In this document: piece after piece, positions 8,127 through 17,390 of the stretch
Position numbering within the stretch: position 1 is the stretch's first letter
Layout: each line of letters begins with the position of its first letter
NCBI GenBank assembly: GCA_903884235.1
Contig: CAISEB010000044.1
Coordinates: 29,218-93,217, forward strand
Reading direction: 5' to 3'
From: an uncultured Pseudomonadota bacterium
GTDB taxonomy: Bacteria; Pseudomonadota; Gammaproteobacteria; Steroidobacterales; Steroidobacteraceae
DNA: 64,000 bases
Notes under the pieces: generated by a model
Databases searched by the model: none
Told to the model about the DNA's origin: nothing
The model's input: only the letters and a program-made list of their open reading frames with translations
Program-made: the position numbers and the translations under genes

Positions 8127-8972
8127 ATGCCCGCCGCGCCATCCCCGCCACGTCCGCTCGGCTTCGGCGTCGGACTGCGCCCCGCCCATTACGCGGCGAT
8201 CCTCGAGTCGGCCCCGGCGGTCGACTGGTTCGAGGTCATCACCGAGAACTACCTGGTCGGCGGCGGCCGGCCGCTGCATTTCCTCGACGCGATCCGCGCG
8301 CGCTATCCGATCGTCATGCACGGCGTGTCGCTGTCGATCGGCAGCACGGCCCCGCTCGACCTCGACTACATCGAAGGCGTGCGCAACCTCGCCGCACGCT
8401 GCGAGCCCGAATGGGTCTCGGACCACCTCTGCTGGACCGGGACCGACGGGATCAACCTGCATGACCTGCTGCCGCTGCCCTACACCGAGGAGGCGCTCGC
8501 CCACGTCGCGCCGCGCGTGGCCGAGGTGCAGGACCGACTCGGGCGCCGCCTCGTGCTCGAGAACGTGTCGAGCTACATCTCCTACACCGCCTCCGCGATG
8601 ACCGAGTGGGAGTTCCTGGCCGAGCTCGCGCGGCGCACCGATTGCCGCCTGCTGCTCGATGTCAACAATGTCTACGTCAGCAGCCGCAACCATGGCTTCG
8701 ATCCGCGCGCATTCATCGACGGCATCCCGACCGAGCGCGTGCAGCAGTTCCATCTCGCCGGCCACCTGGATCTCGGCAGCCATGTGATCGACACCCACGA
8801 CGCGCCGGTCTGCGAGGCCGTCTGGGACCTGTACGCCCACGCGTTGCGCCGCCACGGACCGGTCAGCACGCTGCTCGAGCGCGACGATCACATCCCGCCG
8901 CTCGAGGAGCTCGTGGCGGAGCTCGATCGCGCCCGCGCGACCGCCACGGCCGCGCTCGGCGTCGCCGCATGA
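8127..8972 (+). CDS. bufB: BufB, MNIO-family (DUF692) iron-dependent peptide-modifying enzyme
   Basis: A 281-residue DUF692 protein with a TIM-barrel fold of the multinuclear non-heme iron oxidase class (relatives MbnB, TglH). Conserved stretches are VGLRPAHYAAI, VDWFEVITENYLVGGG, HGVSLSIGS, SDHLCWTG, NLHDLLPLPYTEEAL, CRLLLDVNNVYV and QFHLAGHLDLG, which carry the His, Asp, Glu and Asn residues that hold the iron atoms. In bufferin systems BufB modifies the cysteines of the BufA core with the help of BufC. Its stop overlaps the bufC ATG by four bases (8969-8972), and the precursor lies 49 bp upstream. Confidence 0.93.
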   Translation: MPAAPSPPRPLGFGVGLRPAHYAAILESAPAVDWFEVITENYLVGGGRPLHFLDAIRARYPIVMHGVSLSIGSTAPLDLDYIEGVRNLAARCEPEWVSDHLCWTGTDGINLHDLLPLPYTEEALAHVAPRVAEVQDRLGRRLVLENVSSYISYTASAMTEWEFLAELARRTDCRLLLDVNNVYVSSRNHGFDPRAFIDGIPTERVQQFHLAGHLDLGSHVIDTHDAPVCEAVWDLYAHALRRHGPVSTLLERDDHIPPLEELVAELDRARATATAALGVAA

Positions 8973-9760
8973 GCGACCTCGAGGACCTGCAGCGCATCGC
9001 CCAGCGCCACCTTCTCGAGGGCGGCCCGCTGCCCGGGGCGCTCGGCACGGCCCTGTCCCCGCCGGTCGAGGAGCGCTGGGGCATCTACTGCGAGGGCTAC
9101 GTGCTCAGGCTCGTCGCCTCGCTCGCGACGACCTACGACGGGCTCGCCGCACGCCTCGGCCGCGAGGACTTCGACCGGCTGGCGCGCGCCTTCATCGCCG
9201 GCCATCCGTCGAGGTTCCGCTCGCTGCGCGACTACGGCGCCGAGCTCGCGGCATTCCTGCGGGCGCGCGCGAACGATGCGGAAACCCGCCTGCAGGCCGA
9301 TCTTGCCGCGTTCGAGTGGCATCTGGCGTCGGCCTTCGATGCCGCGGATGTCACGGCGGCCGGCATCGGCGAGCTCGCCGCGCTCGCGCCCGAGGCCTGG
9401 CCGTCGCTGCGCTTTCGCGCGGTTCCGGGCCTCGGCCGGCTCTGCACCACGACGAACGCGGTCGCCGCCTGGCGCGCAGCCCGTGCGGCGCTCGAGGCGG
9501 ACCCGGCCGCGGGACCGGTGCCCGGGCCGCCGGCCACGGACACCGACCCGGTCGAATGGCTGATCATCCGGCCCGCGCTCGAGACCCGTTTCCGGTCGCT
9601 GCCGGACGACGAGGCCGAGGCGCTTGATCGGGTGCTGTCCGGGGCGACGTTCGCCGAGCTCGGCGAGGCCCTCGCCGCGCGACACGGCGAGAACGCCGCG
9701 CTCGCCGCCGCGACCTGGCTGAAGGGGTGGCTGACCGAGGGCGTCTTGCTGCGGGTATGA
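8969..9760 (+). CDS. bufC: BufC, DUF2063 partner of the MNIO enzyme
   Basis: A 263-residue DUF2063-family protein, translationally coupled to bufB. The N-terminal domain has the family patterns RWGIYCEGYVLRLVASLATT and FIAGHPSRFRSLRDYGAELA; the C-terminal half (VEWLIIRPALETRFRSL, LSGATFAELGEALA) resembles the RRE-like part that recruits the precursor peptide. It is the usual obligate partner of BufB and likely presents BufA to it. No downstream transporter is present; the next gene is an unrelated peptidase 30 bp further on. Confidence 0.88.
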   Translation: MSDLEDLQRIAQRHLLEGGPLPGALGTALSPPVEERWGIYCEGYVLRLVASLATTYDGLAARLGREDFDRLARAFIAGHPSRFRSLRDYGAELAAFLRARANDAETRLQADLAAFEWHLASAFDAADVTAAGIGELAALAPEAWPSLRFRAVPGLGRLCTTTNAVAAWRAARAALEADPAAGPVPGPPATDTDPVEWLIIRPALETRFRSLPDDEAEALDRVLSGATFAELGEALAARHGENAALAAATWLKGWLTEGVLLRV

Positions 9761-9790
9761 TCGGGCCCCTGTAGGTCCGAGCCACGCTCC

Positions 9791-11962
9791 ATGAAAGCCT
9801 ATCCCGTCCGTCGTTTCCTCAGCCTGTCCGCGACCCTGGCGATTCTCCTGATGAACACACTCAGCGCCCCGCCCGCGACCGCCGCGGGCGCGAACCCCCT
9901 GCTCGCCCCCTGGGCCGGGCCTTACGGTGGCGTGCCGCCGTTCGACCACGTCCACGTCGCCGACTTCAAGCCGGCGATGCGAGCGGCGATGGACGAGGAG
10001 CTGGCCGAGGTCGAGCGCATCGCGGCCGACCCCGCCGCGCCGACGTTCGCCAACACCATCGAGGCGCTGGAGCGTACCGGCCGGCCGCTGAACCGGGTCG
10101 GCGTCATCTTCGGCATCTACACCTCGACGCTGAACGCGCCGGACGTGCAGGCCGCGGAGAGCGAGCTCGCGCCGCTGCTCGCCGCGCACTCCGACCGGAT
10201 TACCCAGAACGAACGGCTGTTCAAGCGCATCGACGCCGTGTACGCGACGCGCGACAGCGCCCATCTCACGCCCGAGCAGTCGCGCCTGACCTGGCTCGTG
10301 CGCAACGAGTTCGTGCGCGCCGGCGCGAGCCTCGACGCCCCGTCCAAGATCCGCATGGGCGCGATCAACCAGGAACTCGCCGGGCTCTACACCAAGTTCT
10401 CCCAGTCCCTGCTGGCCGACGAGAACGGGCACTGGCTGGAGCTCACGGACGACGCCGCGCTCGCCGGCCTGCCGGGTTCGGTGCGCGACGCGCTGGCCGC
10501 AGCCGCGGATGCGCGCGGCATCAAGGCGCGCGGCATCGTCCCGAACACGCGTTCGGCCGTGGAGCCGTTCCTCGAGTACTCGACGCGACGCGACCTGCGC
10601 GAGAAGGTCTGGCGGACGTTCATCAGCCGCGGCGACAACGGCGACGAGCACGATACCAACGCGACCATCAAGCGGATCCTCAAGCTGCGCGCCGAGCGCG
10701 CGAAGCTCCTCGGCTACCCGACGTACGCGCACTGGCACCTCGAGGACACGATGGCGAAGACGCCCGAACGGGCGATCGCGCTGATGGAGGCGGTGTGGCC
10801 GGCCGCGGTCGCGCGCGTCCACGAGGAGGTTGCCGACATGCAGGCGCTCGCGAATGGCGAGGCCGATGCGGCGGGCACGCCCCGCATCCGCATCGAGCCG
10901 TGGGACTATCGCTTCTACGCCGAGAAGGTCCGCGTCCAGAAGTACGACCTCGACGCCAACGTGCTGAAACCCTACCTGCAGCTCGAGCAGCTGCGCGAGG
11001 GCATGTTCTGGGTGGCCGGGCAGCTGTACGGCTTCCACTTCGTGCAGGTACCCGCCGGCCGCATCCCGGTCGCGCACCCGGACGTGCGCGTGTGGGAGGT
11101 CCGCGACGCCAAGGACCACTACGTGGGCCTGTGGTATTTCGACCCATACGCGCGCCAGAACAAGCAGTCGGGCGCCTGGATGAATGCGTATCGCACCCAG
11201 GAAAAATTCGACGGCGCGGTCACCACCATCGTCTCGAACAACTCGAACTTCGTGAAGGGCAAGCCCGGCGAGCCGCTGCTGATCAGCTGGGAGGATGCGA
11301 CCACCCTGTTCCACGAGTTCGGGCACGCGCTGCACGGCTTGAGCTCGAACGTGAACTACCCGTCGCTGGCCGGCACACGCGTCGCGCGCGACTACGTCGA
11401 GTTCCCCTCGCAGCTGCTCGAGCACTGGCTGGCGACGCCCGAGGTGCTGAACCGATTCGCCCGCCACTACCAGACCGGCGCGCCGATCCCGGCGGAACTC
11501 GTCGCCAAGGTGCAGCGCGCGGAGACCTTCAACCAGGGCTTCAAGACGATCGAGTACCTCGCGAGCGCGCTCGTCGACATGAAGCTGCACCTCGCCGGGG
11601 ATGCCGACATCGATCCGCGCGCCTTCGAGCGCGACACGCTGGCCGCGCTCGGCATGCCCTCGGAAATCGTGATGCGCCACCGCACGCCGCAGTTCGGGCA
11701 CGTCTTCTCCGGCGACGGCTACGCCGCCGGGTACTACAGCTACCTGTGGTCGGACACGCTCTCGGCCGACGCCTGGGAGGCGTTCACCGAGGCCGGCGGA
11801 CCGTACGACGCGACGGTCGCCAAGCGCCTGCACGACGAAGTCCTCGCCACCGGCAACACGCGCGACCCGGCGGACGCCTACCGCGCATTCCGCGGCCACG
11901 ACCCCGGCATCGCGGCGCTGATGCGCAAGCGCGGCTTCCCGGTCCCGGCGGGCGCCCACTAG
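9791..11962 (+). CDS. dcp: Exported M3-family dipeptidyl carboxypeptidase
   Basis: A 723-residue M3 metallopeptidase of the Dcp/oligopeptidase A type. A signal peptide covers about residues 1-32 (hydrophobic SLSATLAILLMNTLS, then ATAAG). The zinc site HEFGH lies near residue 508, within TLFHEFGHALHGLSSN, and the downstream SQLLEHW and GHVFSGDGYAAGYYSYLWSD complete the M3 signature. It should cleave dipeptides from the C-terminus of small peptides in the periplasm. The final MRKRGFPVP is typical of Dcp proteins. It may be co-transcribed with the Buf operon given the 30-bp gap, but no functional link is known. Confidence 0.92.
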   Translation: MKAYPVRRFLSLSATLAILLMNTLSAPPATAAGANPLLAPWAGPYGGVPPFDHVHVADFKPAMRAAMDEELAEVERIAADPAAPTFANTIEALERTGRPLNRVGVIFGIYTSTLNAPDVQAAESELAPLLAAHSDRITQNERLFKRIDAVYATRDSAHLTPEQSRLTWLVRNEFVRAGASLDAPSKIRMGAINQELAGLYTKFSQSLLADENGHWLELTDDAALAGLPGSVRDALAAAADARGIKARGIVPNTRSAVEPFLEYSTRRDLREKVWRTFISRGDNGDEHDTNATIKRILKLRAERAKLLGYPTYAHWHLEDTMAKTPERAIALMEAVWPAAVARVHEEVADMQALANGEADAAGTPRIRIEPWDYRFYAEKVRVQKYDLDANVLKPYLQLEQLREGMFWVAGQLYGFHFVQVPAGRIPVAHPDVRVWEVRDAKDHYVGLWYFDPYARQNKQSGAWMNAYRTQEKFDGAVTTIVSNNSNFVKGKPGEPLLISWEDATTLFHEFGHALHGLSSNVNYPSLAGTRVARDYVEFPSQLLEHWLATPEVLNRFARHYQTGAPIPAELVAKVQRAETFNQGFKTIEYLASALVDMKLHLAGDADIDPRAFERDTLAALGMPSEIVMRHRTPQFGHVFSGDGYAAGYYSYLWSDTLSADAWEAFTEAGGPYDATVAKRLHDEVLATGNTRDPADAYRAFRGHDPGIAALMRKRGFPVPAGAH

Positions 11963-11984
11963 GGCACCCGGCACGGCCATCCCG

Positions 11985-13313
11985 ATGCGCATCGCCATCG
12001 TCGGCGCCGGCATCAGCGGACTGTCGACCGCCTTCTGGATCCAGCAGGCGCGCCCGGACTGGCCGCTGACGGTCTACGAGTCCGAGCCGCACGCCGGCGG
12101 CACGCTGCACACGGACGTCGTCGACGGCTTCCGCTTCGAATCCGGCTGCAACGGCTTCCTCACCAACAAGCGCGCGACGCTCGAGCTCGTCCACGCCGCC
12201 GGTGCCGACGGGCTGCTGCTCGGGAGCTCGGACAACGCACGCAAGCGATTCCTCTACACCGGCACGCTGCACCGGCTGCCGGAGTCCCCGCCGGCGTTCC
12301 TGAAGTCCGGGCTCCTGACGCCATTGCAGAAGCTGCGCGTCGCCGCCGAGGTGCTGGTGCCGGCGCGTCGCGAGCAGGGCGACGAGACGCTGCAGGCGTT
12401 CGGCTACCGCCGCCTCGGGCGCGCGTTCACGGACGTGTTCCTCGACGCGATGACGGCCGGCATCTACGGCTCGAGCCCCGAGAAGCTCTCGGTCGCCGCC
12501 GCCTTCCCGCTGGTCGCGGCACTCGAGCGTGAGCACGGCGGCCTGTTCCGCGGCATGCTCGCCAAGCGCCGTGGCGGCGCGGGACCGGGTGGCACGCTGA
12601 CGAGCTTCACCGGCGGGGTGTCGACCTTCATCGATCACCTCGGCGCGACGATCCGCGCCGAGTGGCGGCTCGGCACCCCAGTCACCTCGATCGTGCGCGC
12701 CGGTGGCGGGTTCGAGGTGCGGGACACCGCGGGTGCCGCTGGCTTCGATCGCGTCGTCGTCGCGACGCCGGCCCATGTCGCGACGCGCCTGCTGACGCCG
12801 CTGGACGCCGAACTCGGCACGCGGCTCGCGCGGATCGAGTACTCGCCGATCGCGGTCGTCGGGCTTGGCTTTCGCGTGCGTCCGCACGCGCTGGACGGCT
12901 TCGGCGTGCTCAGCACCTCGCGATCCGGGCTGCCCGTGCTCGGCATCCTCTGGGACAGCAGCGTGTTCGCGGACCGGGCGCCGGAGGGCGCCGGCCTCCT
13001 GCGCGTGATGATCGGCGGCCAGCGCGATCCGTCCGCGGTCGCGCTCGACGATGCCGCACTCATCGACCGGGCACGCGCCGGCATCCGCCAGGCGATGGGC
13101 GTGAACGCGATGCCGGACGTCACCTACGTGCGTCGCTGGGCGCGCGGCATCCCGAACTACGGACCCGGCCACCTCGCCAATGTCGCCGCGATCGACGCGG
13201 CGATCGAGGCGGTCCCGGGGCTCTACCTCAACAACAACGCCTACCATGGCGTCGCCATGAACGACTGCTGCGACAACGGCCGCAGGACGGCCGAGCGGGT
13301 CGTGGCCGCCTAG
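11985..13313 (+). CDS. Protoporphyrinogen/coproporphyrinogen oxidase-like FAD amine oxidase
   Basis: A 442-residue FAD protein of the amine-oxidase superfamily. The N-terminal dinucleotide motif is VGAGISGLS (residues 6-14). The GFRFESGCNGFL and TAGIYGSSPEKLS stretches and the C-terminal NNNAYHGVAMNDC match HemY/PPOX oxidases that finish porphyrin synthesis. A desaturase-like function cannot be excluded. Its TAG stop shares the palindrome CTAG (13310-13313) with the stop of the convergent hydrolase gene, so the two coding regions touch. The start is 22 bp after the dcp stop. Confidence 0.78.
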   Translation: MRIAIVGAGISGLSTAFWIQQARPDWPLTVYESEPHAGGTLHTDVVDGFRFESGCNGFLTNKRATLELVHAAGADGLLLGSSDNARKRFLYTGTLHRLPESPPAFLKSGLLTPLQKLRVAAEVLVPARREQGDETLQAFGYRRLGRAFTDVFLDAMTAGIYGSSPEKLSVAAAFPLVAALEREHGGLFRGMLAKRRGGAGPGGTLTSFTGGVSTFIDHLGATIRAEWRLGTPVTSIVRAGGGFEVRDTAGAAGFDRVVVATPAHVATRLLTPLDAELGTRLARIEYSPIAVVGLGFRVRPHALDGFGVLSTSRSGLPVLGILWDSSVFADRAPEGAGLLRVMIGGQRDPSAVALDDAALIDRARAGIRQAMGVNAMPDVTYVRRWARGIPNYGPGHLANVAAIDAAIEAVPGLYLNNNAYHGVAMNDCCDNGRRTAERVVAA

Positions 13314-14143
13314 AACCGGCGCGCGATCCACGCCGCGAGATCGGCGTACACCGTGGCCCGTTCGGGCTCGTTGAACACCTCGTGGAACAGCCCTGCATAG
13401 CGATGGACCGTGAGGTCCGTGCTGCCGAACCGCTGCCACACGGGCTCGGCGTAGCGGATCGGGACGAGTCCGTCCGCGGTGCCGTGCAGCACGAGCGTCG
13501 GCACCCGCAGCCTGCCGACCGCCGCCGGGAATGCCGCCATCGCCCCGAGCAGCTCCACCGCCGTGCGCGCAGGCACCGCACCGCGATGGACGAGGGGGTC
13601 CGCCTCGTAGGCGCGCACGACGGCCGGATCTCGGCTCACCAGCGACGCATCGAGCGTGAGCACGCCCGCGCCCGGCAGGATGCGCGACAGCAGGCGCGCG
13701 AGGGCGACCCGCAGCACGGACACCGTCGGGTCCGCGCCGAGGGCCGGTGCCGACAGCACGAGCCCGTCGATGCCGCTTGGCTGCTCGAGCACCGTCGCGA
13801 GCGCGATCGCGCCGCCCATGCTGTGGCCGAGCAGGAGGAGCGGCAGCCCCGGGTGCAGGGCGCGCGCCCGGGCGATGCGCGTCGCGACGTCATCGACGAG
13901 CCAGGCGAAGCGCCCGATCTGGGCGCGTGGTCCGGGTGAGCGCCCGTGGCCGCGGTGGTCGAGCGCGTGCACCGCGAGGCCGTCGGCCGTCAGCCGCCCG
14001 ACCAGCTCCGCGTAGCGCCCGGAGTGCTCGGCGAGCCCATGGACCAGCACTACGACGCCGCGCGCCGGCGCATCGGGATGCCACTCGCAGGCGTACAGCT
14101 CGCCCCCGCCGCGACTCGCCTGGTGGCCGGTCTCAATCCGCAT
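13310..14143 (-). CDS. Monoglyceride-lipase-like alpha/beta hydrolase
   Basis: A 277-residue alpha/beta hydrolase close to monoacylglycerol lipases and lysophospholipases. The oxyanion region VLVHGLAEHSGRY (residues 33-44), the DHRGHGRS motif and the nucleophile elbow GHSMGG with Ser108 are classical. The acid is in HGTADGLVP and the His in AGLFHEVFNEP. It has no signal peptide and is probably a cytoplasmic esterase releasing fatty acids from monoglycerides. It is transcribed away from recQ in the same direction, 70 bp after the recQ stop. Confidence 0.85.
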   Translation of the reverse strand: MRIETGHQASRGGGELYACEWHPDAPARGVVVLVHGLAEHSGRYAELVGRLTADGLAVHALDHRGHGRSPGPRAQIGRFAWLVDDVATRIARARALHPGLPLLLLGHSMGGAIALATVLEQPSGIDGLVLSAPALGADPTVSVLRVALARLLSRILPGAGVLTLDASLVSRDPAVVRAYEADPLVHRGAVPARTAVELLGAMAAFPAAVGRLRVPTLVLHGTADGLVPIRYAEPVWQRFGSTDLTVHRYAGLFHEVFNEPERATVYADLAAWIARRF

Positions 14144-14213
14144 CGCAGGTCTCCAGGAGCGTCCCCCGGTCGAGGATGCTGCACCGGGCCGTTCGGCGAC
14201 TCAACCCGGGGCC

Positions 14214-16082
14214 TCAGGCCGCGGCGATGACCTCGAGGAATGCGGCACCGAAGCGCTCGATCTTCGCGGGACCGAGGCCCGGCACGAGCTCGAGCATCGC
14301 GACGCTGCTCGGCTGCAGGCGGGCCAGCTCGCGCAGCGTGCGGTCGTGCGCGACCACGTAGGCCGGCACCTGCTCTGCCGAGGCGAGCCTGAGGCGCAGC
14401 TCGCGCAGCCGGTCGAAGAGCGCCTGCTCGCGTGCGTCGAGTGCCTGCTCGTCGTGCGCCGGTGCACGCTCGCGCCGACGCCCGCCGCCGGCGGCGCGGG
14501 GTCGTTCGGCCGGCGGCGGCAGCCAGCGCGCGGGCGCCAGTCCGCGCATCACGGCGATGCCGTCGGCGCTCAGCCTGACGACCGGGTGCTCGTCGCCCGC
14601 GAAGTCGACCCAGCCGGCCGTGACGCAGCGCGTGAGCGCGCGCTGCACCCAGTCCTGCGGCCGGTCCGCGAGCCTGCCGAAGGTTGGCACCTGGGTGAGC
14701 CCGAGCCGCACCAGGCGATCCTCGCTCTCTCCGCACAGCAGGCGCACCACCTGCTTCAGCCCGAAACGGCCGCCGATGCGCGCGACTCCCGACAGCAGCA
14801 CGCGCGCAAGCTCGGTCGCGTCGCCGGCGACGGGCGCCGCCTCCAGCGTCGTGCACACGTCGCAGCGCCCGCAGCCGGCGAGGGTCTCGGCCTCGTCGCC
14901 GAAGTAGCGGAGGATCGCGTCGTGCCGGCAGCTGCCACCTTCCGCCCAGCGGATCAGCTCGAGAAACAGGTTCCACTTGTGGGCCACGACCTCGGGCGAC
15001 GGCGGCACGTCCTCGTCGGCACGCTCGAGCAGGCGGCGGCGCAGCGGCAGGTCCTGCTGCGACCAGCACAGGAGGCCGATCGCGTCCGCACCGTCGCGAC
15101 CGGCACGGCCGACCTCCTGGTAGTACGCCTCGACGGAGCCGGGCGGCCCGAGGTGCACGACCACGCGCACGTCGCCACGGTCGATGCCCATGCCGAAGGC
15201 ATTCGTCGCGCAGACGATGTCGGCGCGCCGCTCCATGAATGCGGCCTGCGTCGCGGCGCGGACCGCGGCATCGAGGCCCGCGTGGTAGGCGACGGCGCGA
15301 CGGCCGGCGGCGGTGAGGCGCACCGCCTCTTCGTCCGCCTGGCGGCGGGTCGGCGCGTAGACGATCGCGCCACCCCCGCCCGCGAGCGCCTCGTCGAGCA
15401 CGGCGTCGGTGAGCTCGCGCCGTTCGCGCGCACCGCTCACCTCGACGGCGCGCAGCGCGAGGTTCGGGCGCGCGAAGCCACGGATCAGCTGCGGCGTGTC
15501 GGCGGGCAGGCCGAGCCGGACGACGATCTCGTCGCGGACCACCGGCGTCGCCGTCGCGGTGCACGCGAACACGTGCGCCGGCGCGAGCTCGCGGACGAGC
15601 GCGCCGATCGCGAGGTACTCGGGCCTGAAGTCGTGGCCCCACTCGCTGATGCAGTGCGCCTCGTCGACGGCGATGAGCGGGCACGCGAGCGCGCGCAACC
15701 GGGCCCTGAAGTCGGCCGAGACGAGCCGCTCGGGCGCGACGTAGACCAATCGATACTCGCCGCGCGCGAGGCGCGCGAGCCGCTCGCGGATCTCGGCCGC
15801 GTCGAGGGTCGAGGCGAGGTAGGTCGCGGCGACGCCGCGCTGGGTGAGTCCCTCGACCTGGTCCTGCATTAAGGCGATCAGCGGCGAGACGACCAGCGTC
15901 GTGCCGGGCAGGAGCAGTGCCGGCAGCTGGTAGCACAGGCTCTTGCCGCCGCCGGTCGGCGCGACCAGCAGCACGCGGCGGCGCTCGAGCAGGGTCTCGA
16001 CCGCCTCGCGCTGGCCGGGCCGGAACCGGTCGTAGCCGAGGTGGGCGAGCGCGGCGTCGAGGGAGACGGGACGGTCGGTCAA
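14214..16082 (-). CDS. recQ: ATP-dependent DNA helicase RecQ
   Basis: A 622-residue 3'-5' DNA helicase used in recombination and fork repair. Visible motifs in order are Walker A APTGGGKS (41-48), the DEAH box with aromatic-rich loop (DEAHCISEWGHDFRPEY, about 140-156), motif V GMGIDRGDVR and motif VI QEVGRAGRDG. The zinc-binding domain carries Cys in GGSCRHD and CGRCDVC. A winged-helix region follows, then a C-terminal HRDC domain (RELRLRLASAEQVPAYVVA and PSSVAMLELVPGLGPAKIER). Length matches full-size RecQ. It is not in an operon with recombination genes here. Confidence 0.96.
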   Translation of the reverse strand: MTDRPVSLDAALAHLGYDRFRPGQREAVETLLERRRVLLVAPTGGGKSLCYQLPALLLPGTTLVVSPLIALMQDQVEGLTQRGVAATYLASTLDAAEIRERLARLARGEYRLVYVAPERLVSADFRARLRALACPLIAVDEAHCISEWGHDFRPEYLAIGALVRELAPAHVFACTATATPVVRDEIVVRLGLPADTPQLIRGFARPNLALRAVEVSGARERRELTDAVLDEALAGGGGAIVYAPTRRQADEEAVRLTAAGRRAVAYHAGLDAAVRAATQAAFMERRADIVCATNAFGMGIDRGDVRVVVHLGPPGSVEAYYQEVGRAGRDGADAIGLLCWSQQDLPLRRRLLERADEDVPPSPEVVAHKWNLFLELIRWAEGGSCRHDAILRYFGDEAETLAGCGRCDVCTTLEAAPVAGDATELARVLLSGVARIGGRFGLKQVVRLLCGESEDRLVRLGLTQVPTFGRLADRPQDWVQRALTRCVTAGWVDFAGDEHPVVRLSADGIAVMRGLAPARWLPPPAERPRAAGGGRRRERAPAHDEQALDAREQALFDRLRELRLRLASAEQVPAYVVAHDRTLRELARLQPSSVAMLELVPGLGPAKIERFGAAFLEVIAAA

Positions 16083-16181
16083 GGGCTGCTTCGAGACGGG
16101 ACGGGGCCCGGAGGGTGCCGGTTCGAGGTCCAGGGCGCAAGGCGCATTTCCATGCGGTCAGCGGAGAAATGCACCGCCCGG

Positions 16182-17390
16182 CTATCGGTACAGGATGAGC
16201 GGCGCGATCTGCTCGCGCCACGCGTCCTCGTCGCGCACCGCGAGCGCATCGAGGTCGCCCGGCGCCGCCGCCGGGTCGTCGACCCATTCGCGCAGCAGCG
16301 CACTGCCGTTGATCAGGTCGATCGCGAGCCGGTCGTGCTCGTACTCGTAGGCGAAGTCGCGCCACAGCGGATACTCGGGCGCGAGCCGGCGGATCGCCTT
16401 GAACGCGAGCGCCACGAGGCGCCACGGCCGGAACGCGCCATGGCGGTAGGCAGGATCGTCGACATGGATCTGCACGCCACCGCAGAGGCGACCGACGTGC
16501 TTGTGGAATGTCGGCTCGAACCAGCAGGGCCTCACGCGGCAGCCGGCGAGCCAGCCGGGCGCGATGCGGCGCATCTCGGCAAGCAGTGCCTCGCCATCGA
16601 GGTCCGGTGCGCCCAGCACCTCGAGCGGTCGCGTCGTGCCGCGGCCCTCGGACAGCGTGGTGCCCTCCAGCATCACGGTGCCGGCGTAGCAGCGGGCCAT
16701 CGCGAGGCTCGCGGCGTTCGGGCTCGGGTTCACCCAGCTGCGTTCGCCGAGCGGCCAGCCGTGGCCCGGCGCGGCATCCGGCTCCCAGCCGTTCATCGGG
16801 ACCACGCGGTACTCGAGCGCCAGGCCAAGCTCACGCACGAACCAGTGGCCCGCCTCGCCGAGCGTGAGGCCGTGCCGCATCGGCAGGCGGCCGGCGCCGA
16901 CGAAGCTCTGCCAGCCATCGCGCAGCGCGAGGCCCTCGACGGGGCGACCGGCGGGGTTCGGGCGGTCGAGCACCCAGACGGCCTTGGCATGCTGCGCCGC
17001 GGCCTCGAGCACGTAGCGCAGGGTCGTCAGGAAGGTGTAGATCCGGCAGCCGAGATCCTGCAGGTCGACGAGCAGCACGTCGAACGTCGCCAGCATCTCG
17101 GCGGTCGGCCGGCGCACCGTGCCGTACAGGCTGTAGACCGGGATGCCGCGCCGCGGGTCGCGGAAGTCGGCGGACTCGACCATGTTGTCCTGCTTGTCGC
17201 CGCGCAGGCCGTGCTGCGGACCGAACGCCGCGGTCAGCTCGAGGTCCTCGAGCGCGCCGATCGCATCCAGCGAATGCCGAAGGTCGGCCGTGACCGAGGC
17301 CGGGTGCGCGAGCAGCGCGACCCGGCGCCCCCCGAGCGCGCGGCGCAGCGCGGGGTCGGCGACCAGGCGATCGAGTCCGAACTCGATCAT
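16182..17390 (-). CDS. namZ: DUF1343 exo-beta-N-acetylmuramidase (NamZ-like)
   Basis: A 402-residue DUF1343 protein. Members characterised as NamZ remove terminal MurNAc from peptidoglycan fragments. Family hallmarks are VALLAHPASVT, FGPQHGLRGDKQDNM, PVYSLYGTVRRPT, DVLLVDLQDLGCRIYTFL, VLDRPNPAGR and the C-terminal WFEPTFHKH. Unlike many secreted members, no signal peptide is seen after the chosen ATG, so it may act in the cytoplasm on recycled muropeptides. The start overlaps the upstream DOMON-like gene by four bases (17387-17390), which suggests coupled expression. Confidence 0.88.
   Translation of the reverse strand: MIEFGLDRLVADPALRRALGGRRVALLAHPASVTADLRHSLDAIGALEDLELTAAFGPQHGLRGDKQDNMVESADFRDPRRGIPVYSLYGTVRRPTAEMLATFDVLLVDLQDLGCRIYTFLTTLRYVLEAAAQHAKAVWVLDRPNPAGRPVEGLALRDGWQSFVGAGRLPMRHGLTLGEAGHWFVRELGLALEYRVVPMNGWEPDAAPGHGWPLGERSWVNPSPNAASLAMARCYAGTVMLEGTTLSEGRGTTRPLEVLGAPDLDGEALLAEMRRIAPGWLAGCRVRPCWFEPTFHKHVGRLCGGVQIHVDDPAYRHGAFRPWRLVALAFKAIRRLAPEYPLWRDFAYEYEHDRLAIDLINGSALLREWVDDPAAAPGDLDALAVRDEDAWREQIAPLILYR

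Noticed and set aside
8888..12013. 1,041-codon minus-strand open frame opposite bufC, dcp and the FAD enzyme
   Set aside because: Spans several well-supported plus-strand genes and has the Arg/Glu/Val bias of an antisense frame.
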